Source of the DNA: DASQEH01 sp038237745
Lineage (GTDB): Bacteria; Actinomycetota; Actinomycetes; Propionibacteriales; Nocardioidaceae
Direction: 5' to 3'
DNA: 64,000 bases
Assembly (NCBI GenBank): GCA_038237745.1
Contig: JBBRYJ010000001.1
Location: 62,001 to 126,000 of the forward strand
Of the stretch, positions 42,525 through 51,567 are shown in pieces; the stretch's first letter is position 1; each line of letters starts with the position of its first letter. The notes under the pieces were generated by a model, which saw only the letters and a list, made by a program, of their open reading frames with translations, was not told the DNA's origin and did no database searches. The translations under genes were made by a program, and so were the position numbers.

Positions 42525-43729
42525 GGGTCGCCATGGTGTCTGAGCACGCCAACCCGCTCGCAGACGTCGGCAGCGTCGACGCCGGAGGCCAGAACGTCCA
42601 CGTCGCGGCGCTCGCCAAGGGACTGGTCGAACGAGGACACGAGGTCACCGTGTTCACCCGCCGCGACGACCCCTCTCCCCCGACCCAGGTCACCTCGAGT
42701 GACGGCTATGTCGTGGAGCACGTCACCGCCGGCCCGCCCACCGACATACCCAAGGATGAGCTCCTTCAGCACATGCCTGCCTTCGCGGCCTATCTGGAGA
42801 GCAGGTGGACCTCGGAACGCTTCGACGTGGTGCACTCCCACTTCTGGATGAGCGGTCTGGCTGCTGTGGCCGCAGCGGCGGCGGCAGGGCTGCCTGTCGT
42901 CCATACGTTCCACGCGCTCGGCACGGTGAAGCGCCGGCACCAAGGTCGCCGCGACACGAGCCCTGACCGGCGGGTCAGCCTGGAAGCGCGGCTGTGCAGC
43001 TCGGTCGACCAGGTGGTCGCCACCTGCAGCGACGAGATCGGCGAGCTTCGGGCGCTGGGCATGGACATCCGACGGGCGACCGTGGTGCCCTGCGGTGTCG
43101 ACGTGCAAGCTTTCGTGCCCCGACCGCGAGCCCGGTCGGCTCGGCCGCGGCTGCTGGTACTCGGCCGGCTGGTGGAGCGTAAAGGCGTCGGCAACGTGAT
43201 CACCGCACTCGGTTCGCTGCCCGGCGTCGACCTGGTCGTCGCCGGAGGGCCGGCACCCGACGCCCTCTCGGCCGATCCGGAGGCGTGCCGGCTCCGGAAG
43301 CTGGCCGCGGCCAGCGGCGTCGGGAACCGGGTCGAGTTCGTCGGCCGGGTGCACCGAGGGGACGTCCCTCCGCTCATCCAGTCGGTCGACGTCGTCGTTG
43401 CCGTGCCCTGGTACGAGCCCTTCGGCATCGTGCCGCTGGAGGCGATGGCGTGCGGCCGTCCGGTGGTCGGCTCGGCTGTCGGAGGGCTGCTCGACACCGT
43501 CGTGCCGGGGTACACCGGCGAGCTGGTACCCCCGCGGCGTCCGGACCTGTTGGCAGAGGCCCTCCGCACGTTGCTTGCCGACCCGGACCGACGCGCGGCC
43601 TATGGCCGAGCTGGGTACGAGCGGGTCGTCCGCACGTACCGCTGGGAGCAGGTGGCGGCGGCCACCGAGACCGTCTACGCCTCGGTCATGTCCCGGCAGC
43701 CCCGGGCAGCGGCGGAGATGTCAAGATGA
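42521..43729 (+). CDS. GT4 glycosyltransferase
   Basis: A 402-residue GT-B enzyme. It opens with MRVAMVSEHANPLADVGSVDAGGQNVHV (landmark: GGQNVHV, residues 22-28, as in sucrose-phosphate synthase and MshA relatives), has DVVHSHFWMSGL, then VVPCGVDVQAF (about 188), LVLGRLVERKGV and the donor E-x7-E motif EPFGIVPLEAM (about 302-312). ATG 42521 overlaps the GT9 stop by 4 bp. It belongs to the heptose locus; donor and acceptor are unknown. Confidence 0.88.
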   Translation: MRVAMVSEHANPLADVGSVDAGGQNVHVAALAKGLVERGHEVTVFTRRDDPSPPTQVTSSDGYVVEHVTAGPPTDIPKDELLQHMPAFAAYLESRWTSERFDVVHSHFWMSGLAAVAAAAAAGLPVVHTFHALGTVKRRHQGRRDTSPDRRVSLEARLCSSVDQVVATCSDEIGELRALGMDIRRATVVPCGVDVQAFVPRPRARSARPRLLVLGRLVERKGVGNVITALGSLPGVDLVVAGGPAPDALSADPEACRLRKLAAASGVGNRVEFVGRVHRGDVPPLIQSVDVVVAVPWYEPFGIVPLEAMACGRPVVGSAVGGLLDTVVPGYTGELVPPRRPDLLAEALRTLLADPDRRAAYGRAGYERVVRTYRWEQVAAATETVYASVMSRQPRAAAEMSR

Positions 43730-44373
43730 GCGCGGAGACGCCCTGCGACCACCGTCACGTCGACGAGCTGATGCATGCGCTCGGCTCGTTCGGTCCTAGC
43801 GTCGACGTAGCGAGTGGGTGGGGGGGCAGGATCGCGGTGGCCCTCGGCGACGGTCGGCGCCTGCTGGCCGCCGGGAACGGAGGAAGCGCTGCCCAGGCCC
43901 AGCACCTGACCGCCGAGCTCGTGGGGCGCTACCGCGAAGACAGACCGCCGTTCTCGGCCATCTGCCTGAGTGCCGAGACTTCCAGCCTGACCGCGATCAT
44001 GAACGACTACCCGGTAGAGGAGCTGTTCGCGCGGCAGGTACAGGCGCACGGTCGCCCCGGCGATGTCCTGGTGCTGCTGTCCACCAGTGGGCGCAGCCCC
44101 AACGTCGTCAGCGCCGCACTGCGAGGGCGCGACCTCGGCCTCGTCGTGCTCGCTCTGACGGGTCCACGCCCGAACCCGCTGGCAGACGTCGCGGACGAAG
44201 CGCTGAGCGTCGACTCGCAGTTCACGGCGACCGTGCAGGAGCTGCACCTCGTTGCCCTTCACATCCTGTGCGCCTCACTGGACCGGGAGCTCGGCGTCAT
44301 CTCCTCACCGTCTGCCGTGCTGGAGGACGTACCGGAGCTCGCACCGGCAGCGCGGGCGGGGACGCTGGCATGA
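43726..44373 (+). CDS. gmhA: Sedoheptulose-7-phosphate isomerase (GmhA-type SIS protein)
   Basis: A 215-residue SIS-domain protein. LLAAGNGGSAAQAQHLTAELVGRY (landmark residues GNGGSAA, about 46-52) is the phosphosugar loop typical of GmhA, with a second serine loop LLSTSGRSPN near residue 120 and the metal/catalytic QELHLVALHILC helix near 173. It would convert sedoheptulose 7-phosphate to D-glycero-D-manno-heptose 7-phosphate. The ATG overlaps the preceding GT4 stop by 4 bp and its own stop overlaps hldE. Confidence 0.9.
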   Translation: MSAETPCDHRHVDELMHALGSFGPSVDVASGWGGRIAVALGDGRRLLAAGNGGSAAQAQHLTAELVGRYREDRPPFSAICLSAETSSLTAIMNDYPVEELFARQVQAHGRPGDVLVLLSTSGRSPNVVSAALRGRDLGLVVLALTGPRPNPLADVADEALSVDSQFTATVQELHLVALHILCASLDRELGVISSPSAVLEDVPELAPAARAGTLA

Positions 44374-45815
44374 GGGGCCGTCTTGTCGTCGTCGGGGACG
44401 CGCTTCTCGACATCGACGTTGTCGGGGTGGCGCACCGACTGACCCCCGACGCACCTGTGCCCGTACTCGACGACATCGTGGAGCACGCCCGGCCGGGAGG
44501 CGCGGCCCTGGCGGCCCTGATGGCCGCCCGGGGCGGCCACGACGTCACCTTGGTCACCACGATCGGCGACGACGCCGCGGGGCAGCAGCTCATCGACCTG
44601 CTCACCGATGTGGACGTCATCGCTCTGCCGTACGCCGGACCGACGCCCGTCAAGCGCCGTGTCAGGTCCGGAGGGCAGTCACTGCTCCGACTCGACAGCG
44701 GATCGGCGGTCGGTCAGGTCGGTGATCCGACCGATGAGGTGGCTCGCTCACTCGCGGGTGCCGCGTGCGTGTTGGTTTCCGACTACGGCCGCGGCATCAC
44801 CTCCGTACCCCCCCTCCGCCAGCTTCTGAGCGGCCTTGCGAAGAACCTCCCCATGGTCTGGGACCCGCACCCACGCGGCGCCGCCCCGGTCCCCGGTACA
44901 CACCTCGTCACACCGAACCAGGGCGAGGCCGCGGACTGGGCGCAGCGCAACGGCCTCACGCAGCCGGCCGCTGGCAACGGCCTGGCCGCCGTACGGGCCG
45001 CCGCGACGGCACTGGTCGCTGCCTGGCAGACGCGGGCCGTCGCGGTGACCTTGGGAAGCCGCGGAGCCCTGTTGACCTACGGCACCGGTGCACCGGCGGT
45101 CAGCCCAGCCCCTAGGGTGCACTGCGTCGACCCGTGCGGCGCGGGCGACCGGTTCGCGGTCACGGCGGCCCTCGAGCTCGGCTCGGGCCGGCTCCCGACA
45201 GAGGCGGTCGCGGCGGCCGTACAGGCGGCTTCGGCCTACGTGGCCGCCGGCGGGCCGGCCGGCCTCTCCATCGCGTCGTCTGCCTCCGGCCGAGTCCCGG
45301 ACGCCGGCGCCTCGCCGGGTGCTCCCGACGTCGCTGCGATCCTCAGTCGGGTCCGAGCCGCAGGCGGGACCGTGGTGGCGGCCGGTGGCTGTTTCGACCT
45401 TCTCCATGCCGGCCACATCTCGACACTTGAGGGCGCCAGGTCACTCGGCGACTGCCTCGTGGTGTGCCTCAACTCGGACTCCTCCGTCCGCGGGCTGAAG
45501 GGGCCGGGCCGTCCGCTGGTTCACGCGACCGACCGGGTAAGGGTGTTGTCCGCCCTGGAATGCGTCGACGCAGTGGTGGTGTTCGACGACGAGACACCGG
45601 CGGCGCTCCTTGACAAGCTGCGGCCCGACATCTGGGTCAAGGGCGGTGACTATGCCGGTGTCGACGTCCCGGAGGCCGCTGTCCTCGACCAGTGGGGCGG
45701 CCAGGTGGTGACGCTGGCCTACCTCACCGGACGATCCACCTCACGGCTGGCCGCAGCAGCAGCCGGCTCATCCGTTGTGGACACGACGCACGAGACCGAG
45801 GAGATGACGCTATGA
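44370..45815 (+). CDS. hldE: Bifunctional heptose kinase/nucleotidyltransferase (HldE-like)
   Basis: A 481-residue two-domain protein. The N-terminal PfkB kinase (about residues 1-310) has VVVGDALLDIDVVG, RPGGAALAAL, the DYGRG segment and the catalytic loop DPCGAGDRFAV (about 253-263). The C-terminal nucleotidyltransferase (about 340-475) has the GGCFDLLHAGHI motif with HxGH, then LNSDSSVRGLKG and KGGDY. It would phosphorylate heptose 7-phosphate at C1 and activate the sugar as an NDP-heptose after GmhB-type dephosphorylation. ATGA overlaps join it to gmhA and the SDR gene. The nucleotide used (ADP, GDP or CDP) is unknown. Confidence 0.9.
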   Translation: MRGRLVVVGDALLDIDVVGVAHRLTPDAPVPVLDDIVEHARPGGAALAALMAARGGHDVTLVTTIGDDAAGQQLIDLLTDVDVIALPYAGPTPVKRRVRSGGQSLLRLDSGSAVGQVGDPTDEVARSLAGAACVLVSDYGRGITSVPPLRQLLSGLAKNLPMVWDPHPRGAAPVPGTHLVTPNQGEAADWAQRNGLTQPAAGNGLAAVRAAATALVAAWQTRAVAVTLGSRGALLTYGTGAPAVSPAPRVHCVDPCGAGDRFAVTAALELGSGRLPTEAVAAAVQAASAYVAAGGPAGLSIASSASGRVPDAGASPGAPDVAAILSRVRAAGGTVVAAGGCFDLLHAGHISTLEGARSLGDCLVVCLNSDSSVRGLKGPGRPLVHATDRVRVLSALECVDAVVVFDDETPAALLDKLRPDIWVKGGDYAGVDVPEAAVLDQWGGQVVTLAYLTGRSTSRLAAAAAGSSVVDTTHETEEMTL

Positions 45816-46495
45816 CGCTAGGGACTGTTCTGGTGACTGGAGGTGCCTCCGGACTCGGAGCGGCGACTGTCGAGGCGGTGACGGCGGCCGGCGGGCGGCC
45901 GGTGGTTCTCGACAGGGCACCGTCCTCGGCCGACGTCGAGCACGAGACCGTCGACCTCGCCGACCGGGAGGCGACGGAGGAGGCAGTACGCGCCGTCTCG
46001 CGACGCACCGGTGGGATCGACGCGGTGGTCACCTGCGCGGGCATCGACTCGTGCGGCCGGCTCGAGGACGTGCCCGGCGACCAGTGGGACAGAGTGGTGC
46101 TGGTCAACCTGCTGGGCACGGCTGCCGTCGTGCGGGCCGCGATGCCCGACCTTGCCCGACGTCACGGCAGGGTCGTCACGGTCGCCTCCACCCTCGGGCT
46201 CCGCGCCCTGAGCGACGCCACCGCGTACTGCGCCTCGAAGTTCGGCGTGGTCGGGTTCACCCGCGCCCTGGCCGCCGAGACGGCGGGACGCGTCGGGGTA
46301 ACCATGCTCATCCCGGGCGGCATGCAGACGCCTTTCTTCGACGACCGTGACGACAAGTACAAGCCGCCGGCCGACGCCAAGCTCAACCGTCCGCAGGACG
46401 TCGCACAGGCGATCGTCTTCGCCCTCCAGCAGCCCACCGGCTGCGAGGTCCGCGAGCTCGTCGTCACACCATCGATGGAAGGCTCCTGGCCCTGA
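45812..46495 (+). CDS. Short-chain dehydrogenase/reductase
   Basis: A 227-residue classical SDR with the cofactor motif VTGGASGLGAA (residues 8-18), the CAGI strand motif, a catalytic serine in VASTLG and YCASK (about residues 136-140). The start is ATG 45812 with GAGGAG upstream, overlapping the hldE stop by 4 bp. In this locus it may reduce or epimerise a sugar intermediate, but its substrate cannot be told. The gene's TGA overlaps the CTG proposed as the next start. Confidence 0.85.
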   Translation: MTLGTVLVTGGASGLGAATVEAVTAAGGRPVVLDRAPSSADVEHETVDLADREATEEAVRAVSRRTGGIDAVVTCAGIDSCGRLEDVPGDQWDRVVLVNLLGTAAVVRAAMPDLARRHGRVVTVASTLGLRALSDATAYCASKFGVVGFTRALAAETAGRVGVTMLIPGGMQTPFFDDRDDKYKPPADAKLNRPQDVAQAIVFALQQPTGCEVRELVVTPSMEGSWP

Positions 46496-47451
46496 GCCGC
46501 GGGCAGGAGACCCTCTTCGTCCTCCGGGCGCTCGGACTCGGTGACCTGCTCACCGCGGTTCCGGCGCTCCGCGCGCTTCGGTCGGCGTTCCCGAGCCACG
46601 AGCTCGTCCTAGGGACGGCCGCGGTGCTCGAGCCACTGGCCCGCCTTACCGGAGCCGTCGACCGGGTCCGTCCCGTCTCGGGGCTGGACGACTGGCCACG
46701 CGACGAGCCGAGCCCCGACGTCGCCGTCAACCTGCACGGGAGGGGACCGCAGAGTCACCGACTTCTCGAGTCGTTGGCCCCACGACGGCTCATCGCCTTC
46801 GCGACTGACGACGCCGGGCGCGCCGGCCCGCGGTGGCGGCCCGACGAGCACGAGGTCGTGCGGTGGTGTCGGCTGCTGGCCGATTCGCTGGACATACCTG
46901 TCGACAGCGGCGACCTGGGACTTGCCCTGCCTGCGGCGTCCTCGCCGTCTCCGGGCGCCGTCGTCGTCCATCCTGGCGCCGCTCATCCAGCTCGCCGCTG
47001 GCCGCCGGACCGGTTCGCGCGGGTCGCCGAGTGGGCCCGTCTGCATGGCCGGCCGGTGGTCGTGACCGGATCCCCCGACGAGCGACCGCTCGCCCAGCAG
47101 GTGGCCGTCGAAGCCGGCCTGGGCGACGAGTCCGTCCTGGCGGGGCGGTCCAGCCTGGTCGAGCTGGCGGCGCTGTTGAGCTCGGCCCTACTGGTCGTCG
47201 CGGGCGACACCGGAGTGTCACATCTGGCGACGTCCTACGGCACGCCGTCAGTCACCTTGTTCGGCCCGACGCCGCCGAGTCTCTGGGGCCCGCCTGCGGG
47301 CGGACCGCATATCGCGCTGTGGCACGGATCCGGCCCCGGAGACCCGTGGGGACAGACCGTCGACCCGGCGCTGCTCGCCGTGACCGTTCGGGAGGTCGTC
47401 GCCGCGGCAGACAACCTGTTGGCCGCCGCTTCGACAGGCTCCATCCGCTGA
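46492..47451 (+). CDS. GT9 glycosyltransferase, probable CTG start
   Basis: A second heptosyltransferase-family GT-B protein of 319 residues. The essential N-terminal family motif LFVLRALGLGDLLTAVPALRALR starts nine codons after 46492, yet no ATG, GTG or TTG exists in frame upstream; the first conventional start (GTG 46624) would delete it. CTG 46492 overlaps the SDR stop as CTGA, mirroring the ATGA overlaps of the locus, and GGAAGG lies nine bases upstream. The donor domain has VVHPGAAHPARRWP and AGDTGVSHLATSYGTPSVTLFGPT (landmark GDTGVSH, about residues 238-244). Confidence 0.8.
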   Translation: MSRGQETLFVLRALGLGDLLTAVPALRALRSAFPSHELVLGTAAVLEPLARLTGAVDRVRPVSGLDDWPRDEPSPDVAVNLHGRGPQSHRLLESLAPRRLIAFATDDAGRAGPRWRPDEHEVVRWCRLLADSLDIPVDSGDLGLALPAASSPSPGAVVVHPGAAHPARRWPPDRFARVAEWARLHGRPVVVTGSPDERPLAQQVAVEAGLGDESVLAGRSSLVELAALLSSALLVVAGDTGVSHLATSYGTPSVTLFGPTPPSLWGPPAGGPHIALWHGSGPGDPWGQTVDPALLAVTVREVVAAADNLLAAASTGSIR

Positions 47452-47484
47452 CAGCGGCGTCACCGCCGCTGGCGTACCTCGGCG

Positions 47485-48459
47485 TCAGGCCGGGGACAGC
47501 TGCGCAGCGAACCACGCCACTGTCCGGCTGAGCCCCTCGTCTGGGGCCACAGCGGGCTCCCAGCCCAGGCGCTCGCGGGCCATGGTGATGTCAGGGCACC
47601 TGACTCTCGGGTCGTCGACAGGCAGGTCCACTGCACTAAGGGGAGACATCGACCCGGCGAGGCGTCGGATCAGCTCGGCGAGCTCAACCATCGTCATCTC
47701 GGTCGGGTTGCCGATGTTCACCGGAGTCCACTCCCTGCTCGCGGCGTACGCCAGGATGCCAGCGACCGTGTCGGCGACGTAGCAGATCGACCGGGTCTGG
47801 CTCCCGTCCCCGGCAACCGTCATCGACTCCCCGCGCAACGCCTGACCCACGAAGTTGGGAATCGCACGACCGTCGTCGAGCCGCATGCGCGGTCCGTAGG
47901 TGTTGAAGATCCGCACGATGCCGGTGTCGGCTCCGTAGGCCGACCGGTACGCGGTCGTGAGCGCCTCACTGAACCTCTTGGCCTCGTCGTACACCGATCT
48001 GGGACCGACGGGGTTGACGTTGCCCCAGTAGTCCTCGCGCTGGGGATGTTCGAGTGGGTCGCCGTAGACCTCGGACGTGGAGGCGAGCACGAACCGGGCA
48101 TCCCTGGTGCGGGCGAGCTCCAGGGCATTCGTGGTGCCCACGCTCCCGACCTTCATCGTCTCGAGAGGGAGCGCGAGGTAGTCCGGTGGCGAGGCGGGCG
48201 AGGCGAGATGCAGTACCCAGTCGACGCGGCCGTCGACGTCCAGCCCTTCGGACACATCGCAGTCGAGCAGGTCGAAGCCGTCCTGCTCGCGCAGGTGCTC
48301 GACGTTGGCCGCCCGGCCCGTGACGAAGTTGTCGGCGCAGACGACGCTGTCCCCGGTGTCGAGCAGACTCTCGCAGACCCACGAGCCCAGGAAGCCGGCC
48401 CCGCCGGTCACGACGACCCGCCGGTTGGGCGTGCCTGAAGACCCGGCCGGTGCCTGCAT
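47485..48459 (-). CDS. UDP-glucuronate decarboxylase (UXS-type epimerase/dehydratase)
   Basis: A 324-residue extended SDR. It has VVVTGGAGFLGSWV (residues 15-28), the UXS-typical HLASPASPPDY (about 90), STSEVYGDPLEHPQ, DYWGNVNPVGPRSVYDEAKR with the catalytic Tyr-x3-Lys, and RIFNTYGPRM. Close resemblance to UXS across these motifs supports conversion of UDP-glucuronate to UDP-xylose, which pairs it with ugd at the far end of the locus. An HldD-like epimerase role is less likely. It runs convergent to the coupled gene run. Confidence 0.87.
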   Translation of the reverse strand: MQAPAGSSGTPNRRVVVTGGAGFLGSWVCESLLDTGDSVVCADNFVTGRAANVEHLREQDGFDLLDCDVSEGLDVDGRVDWVLHLASPASPPDYLALPLETMKVGSVGTTNALELARTRDARFVLASTSEVYGDPLEHPQREDYWGNVNPVGPRSVYDEAKRFSEALTTAYRSAYGADTGIVRIFNTYGPRMRLDDGRAIPNFVGQALRGESMTVAGDGSQTRSICYVADTVAGILAYAASREWTPVNIGNPTEMTMVELAELIRRLAGSMSPLSAVDLPVDDPRVRCPDITMARERLGWEPAVAPDEGLSRTVAWFAAQLSPA

Positions 48460-48614
48460 GCGGGTTCGGTACCCTCATCTACCCACCTCATGCCGCGAGA
48501 GGAGCCAGTAGCACCGGCCCCGGATTGATCGGAGCCCGGTTGACGAACACCAGCCACCTACCGCAAGACTTGTGAGCGCACGACCGGCGGAACACCTTCA
48601 TCTCTAGGAGACCC

Positions 48615-51041
48615 GTGGCGAACGAGGCCAACGCATCAAACGACACGACCGACGAGATCGTGGCCCGTCTGCGCGAACCGGGCGACGAGGAGGTCGCCGT
48701 CCTCGACGCGTGGTGGCGGGCGAACAACTACCTGACCATCGGTCAGATCTACCTCCAGGCGAACCCGCTGCTCCGAGAGCCGCTGAAGCCGGAGCACATC
48801 AAGCCCAGGCTTCTCGGTCACTGGGGTACCAGCCCCGGGCTCTCCTTCATCTACGCCCACGCGTCGAGACTGATCCGCCACACCGACCAGGCGATGGTCT
48901 ATCTCGCGGGTCCTGGCCACGGCGGCCCTGCCCTGGTGGCCGCAGGGTACCTCGAAAGCACCTACTCCGAGACCTACCCCCTCGTGGGCCAGGACGCCGA
49001 GGGCATCCGTCGGCTCTTCCGGCAGTTCTCGAGCCCAGGAGGCATCCCGAGCCACGTGTCGGTCACCACTCCGGGCTCGATTCACGAGGGTGGCGAGCTC
49101 GGCTACGTGCTCGTGCACGCCTTCGGTGCCGTCATGGACAACCCCGACCTGATCGCCCTCGCCGTCGTGGGTGACGGGGAGGCCGAGACAGGGCCCCTCG
49201 AGGGTTCGTGGAAGGGCGTATCGTTCCTCGACCCGGCGCGAGACGGTGCCGTGCTGCCGATCCTCCACCTCAACGGTGCGAAGATCTCCGGACCCACGGT
49301 GCTGGGCCGCAAGGACCCGGCCGAGGTGCGCTCACTGCTCACGGGGCATGGCTATGACGTCCTCGAGGTGGAGGGCGACGACATCCCCGGCATGCACCAC
49401 CGCTTCGCGGACGCCCTCGCGACCGCCTGGGGACGGATCCGCGTGATCCAGGACCGGGCCAGGGCCGACTCGAGCTGGCAGGGGCGACCGGACTGGCCCT
49501 TGATCGTGCTGCGGAGCCCGAAAGGCTGGACCGGCCCGGCCGAGGTGGACGGGGTGAAGGTGACCGGTACCTGGCGCTCACATCAGGTACCGCTGTCAGG
49601 CGTCAAGGCCGACCCGGGTCACCTCGAGATCCTCGAGACGTGGCTGCGCTCCTACCGGCCCGACGAGCTCTTCGACGCCGACGGCCGGCCAGCCGACCTG
49701 GTGCTGAAGGCAAACCCGAGCGGTCCCCTGCGAATGAGCGCCACCCCGCACGCCAACGGCGGTCTCCTCACGCGGGACCTCGACCTCCCCGACTTCCGTG
49801 ACTACGCCGTCGACGTTCCCCATCCCGCCAGCCAGCGTGCCGAGTCGACCCGCCGGCTGGGCGCGATGCTCCGAGACCTCTATGTGCGCAACCCGGACAC
49901 CTTTCGGCTCTTCTGCCCCGACGAGACCAACAGCAACCGGCTGGGCGATGTATTCGAGGTGTCAGACCGGGCCTTCGCCGAGGCGGTCAGCGGCGACGAC
50001 GAGAAGATCTCCCACAGCGGCCGGGTGATGGAGGTGCTCTCCGAGCACAACTGCCATGGCTGGCTCGAGGGTTACACGCTCACCGGGCGGCACGGGCTGT
50101 TCGCCACATACGAGGCGTTCGCCATGGTGAGTGCGTCCCAGACGATCCAACACAGCAAGTGGCTCGAGGAAGCCGTGTCGCTGCCGTGGCGTGCGCACGT
50201 GCCGAGCCTCAACATCCTCCTGACGTCTACGGCCTGGCGCAACGACCACAACGGCTTCTCGCACCAGGGCCCTGGGCTCATCCAGAACGTCATCACCCAG
50301 CGCGGAGACACCTCGCGTGTCTACCTGCCACCGGACGCCAACTGCCTCCTGTCCGTCGCGGACCACTGCTTCCGGTCCCGGTCGTACGTGAACCTCATCG
50401 TGATCGACAAGCAGCCACAGCTTCAGTGGCTCACGATCGACGAGGCCGTCGACCACTGCGCACACGGGGCAGGGATCTGGCAGTGGGCCGGCAACGACGA
50501 TGGCAGCAGTGACCCCGACGTCGTGCTGGCGTGCGCCGGTGACGTGGTCACGATGGAGACCGTCGCGGCCGCCAACCTCCTCAACGAGCAGCTGCCGGAT
50601 CTGCGGGTGCGCGTGGTCAACGTCGTCGACCTGATGAGCCTGCCGCGCCCCAAGGACCATCCTCACGGTATGGGGGACACCTTGTTCCGGGAGCTGTTCA
50701 CCGACGCTGTCGACGTGGTCTTCTCGTTCCATGGCTATCCGGGGGCGATCCACCAGCTGGTCCACGGCCGACAGGACGCCGACCGATTCCACGTGCGGGG
50801 CTTCATCGAGCAGGGTACGACGACCACTCCTTTCGACATGGTGGTCCGCAACCGCGCGTCTCGCTACCACCTCGTCATCGACGCCATCAACAACGCACGG
50901 CGGACCCCTACGGGGGCAAGCGACCTCCAGGCATGGTGCCGTGCCCAGCTCGCACGGCACGAGGAGTACGTGGTCGAGCACATGGAGGATATGCCCGAGG
51001 TGAGCGGGTGGACCCTCGGGGACTGGGCGACGAAGGCCTGA
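48615..51041 (+). CDS. xfp: Xylulose-5-phosphate/fructose-6-phosphate phosphoketolase
   Basis: An 808-residue thiamine diphosphate enzyme that splits xylulose 5-phosphate or fructose 6-phosphate with phosphate to give acetyl phosphate. Family marks are YLTIGQIYLQANPLL near residue 40, LLGHWGTSPGLSFIYAH (about 66-82), GPGHGGPA, the ThDP motif GDGEAETGPLEGSWKG (about 188-203) and SHQGPG. The start is GTG 48615 with TAGGAG upstream. It is divergent from the UXS gene and tail-to-tail with the SRPBCC gene, 6 bp away. Confidence 0.96.
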   Translation: MANEANASNDTTDEIVARLREPGDEEVAVLDAWWRANNYLTIGQIYLQANPLLREPLKPEHIKPRLLGHWGTSPGLSFIYAHASRLIRHTDQAMVYLAGPGHGGPALVAAGYLESTYSETYPLVGQDAEGIRRLFRQFSSPGGIPSHVSVTTPGSIHEGGELGYVLVHAFGAVMDNPDLIALAVVGDGEAETGPLEGSWKGVSFLDPARDGAVLPILHLNGAKISGPTVLGRKDPAEVRSLLTGHGYDVLEVEGDDIPGMHHRFADALATAWGRIRVIQDRARADSSWQGRPDWPLIVLRSPKGWTGPAEVDGVKVTGTWRSHQVPLSGVKADPGHLEILETWLRSYRPDELFDADGRPADLVLKANPSGPLRMSATPHANGGLLTRDLDLPDFRDYAVDVPHPASQRAESTRRLGAMLRDLYVRNPDTFRLFCPDETNSNRLGDVFEVSDRAFAEAVSGDDEKISHSGRVMEVLSEHNCHGWLEGYTLTGRHGLFATYEAFAMVSASQTIQHSKWLEEAVSLPWRAHVPSLNILLTSTAWRNDHNGFSHQGPGLIQNVITQRGDTSRVYLPPDANCLLSVADHCFRSRSYVNLIVIDKQPQLQWLTIDEAVDHCAHGAGIWQWAGNDDGSSDPDVVLACAGDVVTMETVAAANLLNEQLPDLRVRVVNVVDLMSLPRPKDHPHGMGDTLFRELFTDAVDVVFSFHGYPGAIHQLVHGRQDADRFHVRGFIEQGTTTTPFDMVVRNRASRYHLVIDAINNARRTPTGASDLQAWCRAQLARHEEYVVEHMEDMPEVSGWTLGDWATKA

Positions 51042-51047
51042 GGCCCC

Positions 51048-51446
51048 CTATCGACCCTCCACCAGCCCGGCGATCGTGCCCAGCGTCTCTTCGACGCCCT
51101 CCTGGATGCCCGGGTGGTCTGCCTGCGTGTGAAGGGTCAGTCTGACCCGCGAGCTGTCCCCGTCGTCGGTCACCTCGAGGTGGCCGCGGTAGTCGTTCGG
51201 CCCCTCGGCGCCCCACTCGACCTGTCGGCGATCGTGGTCGACTCGAAACCAGGCCTCGGACCGCACCGCGTGCTCCTCCTCTCCTGGCGGAGCGATGACG
51301 GCGGTGACGTCCACGGCGTCGTCACCGGACGGTCTCGCCTCCGTGATCCGGGGGAAATAGCGGGGAAGGTTGTCTACTTGGGACAAGAACTCGAACAGCG
51401 AGTCGGCGTCCGCCTCGACCTCGCGGACGCCTGCGTAGTCAGCCAT
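51048..51446 (-). CDS. SRPBCC-fold polyketide cyclase/START-like protein
   Basis: A 132-residue protein of the helix-grip (SRPBCC) superfamily: VREVEADADSLFEFLSQVDNLPRYFPRI at the N terminus (landmark LFEFLSQVDNLPRYFP, residues 15-30), central beta strands and a C-terminal helix. These proteins bind hydrophobic ligands; no ligand is evident here. ATG 51446 with AGGAGTGAC upstream is the start; the frame upstream is not supported. Confidence 0.82.
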   Translation of the reverse strand: MADYAGVREVEADADSLFEFLSQVDNLPRYFPRITEARPSGDDAVDVTAVIAPPGEEEHAVRSEAWFRVDHDRRQVEWGAEGPNDYRGHLEVTDDGDSSRVRLTLHTQADHPGIQEGVEETLGTIAGLVEGR

Positions 51447-51567
51447 GTCACTCCTGCCTTGTTGTCGGGTTACCGGGACGAGTACCCACCGGGTCGCCAT
51501 GTCAACCGGCCGGTGACGACGTCACCGTCTCCCCGCGCTCATTGGGCGTGACGTGGTCTCAGCGCTC

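Noticed and set aside
48460..48614. Possible small gene between the UXS and phosphoketolase genes
   Set aside because: The 155-bp spacer has no frame with a credible start and ribosome site; it fits a divergent promoter.
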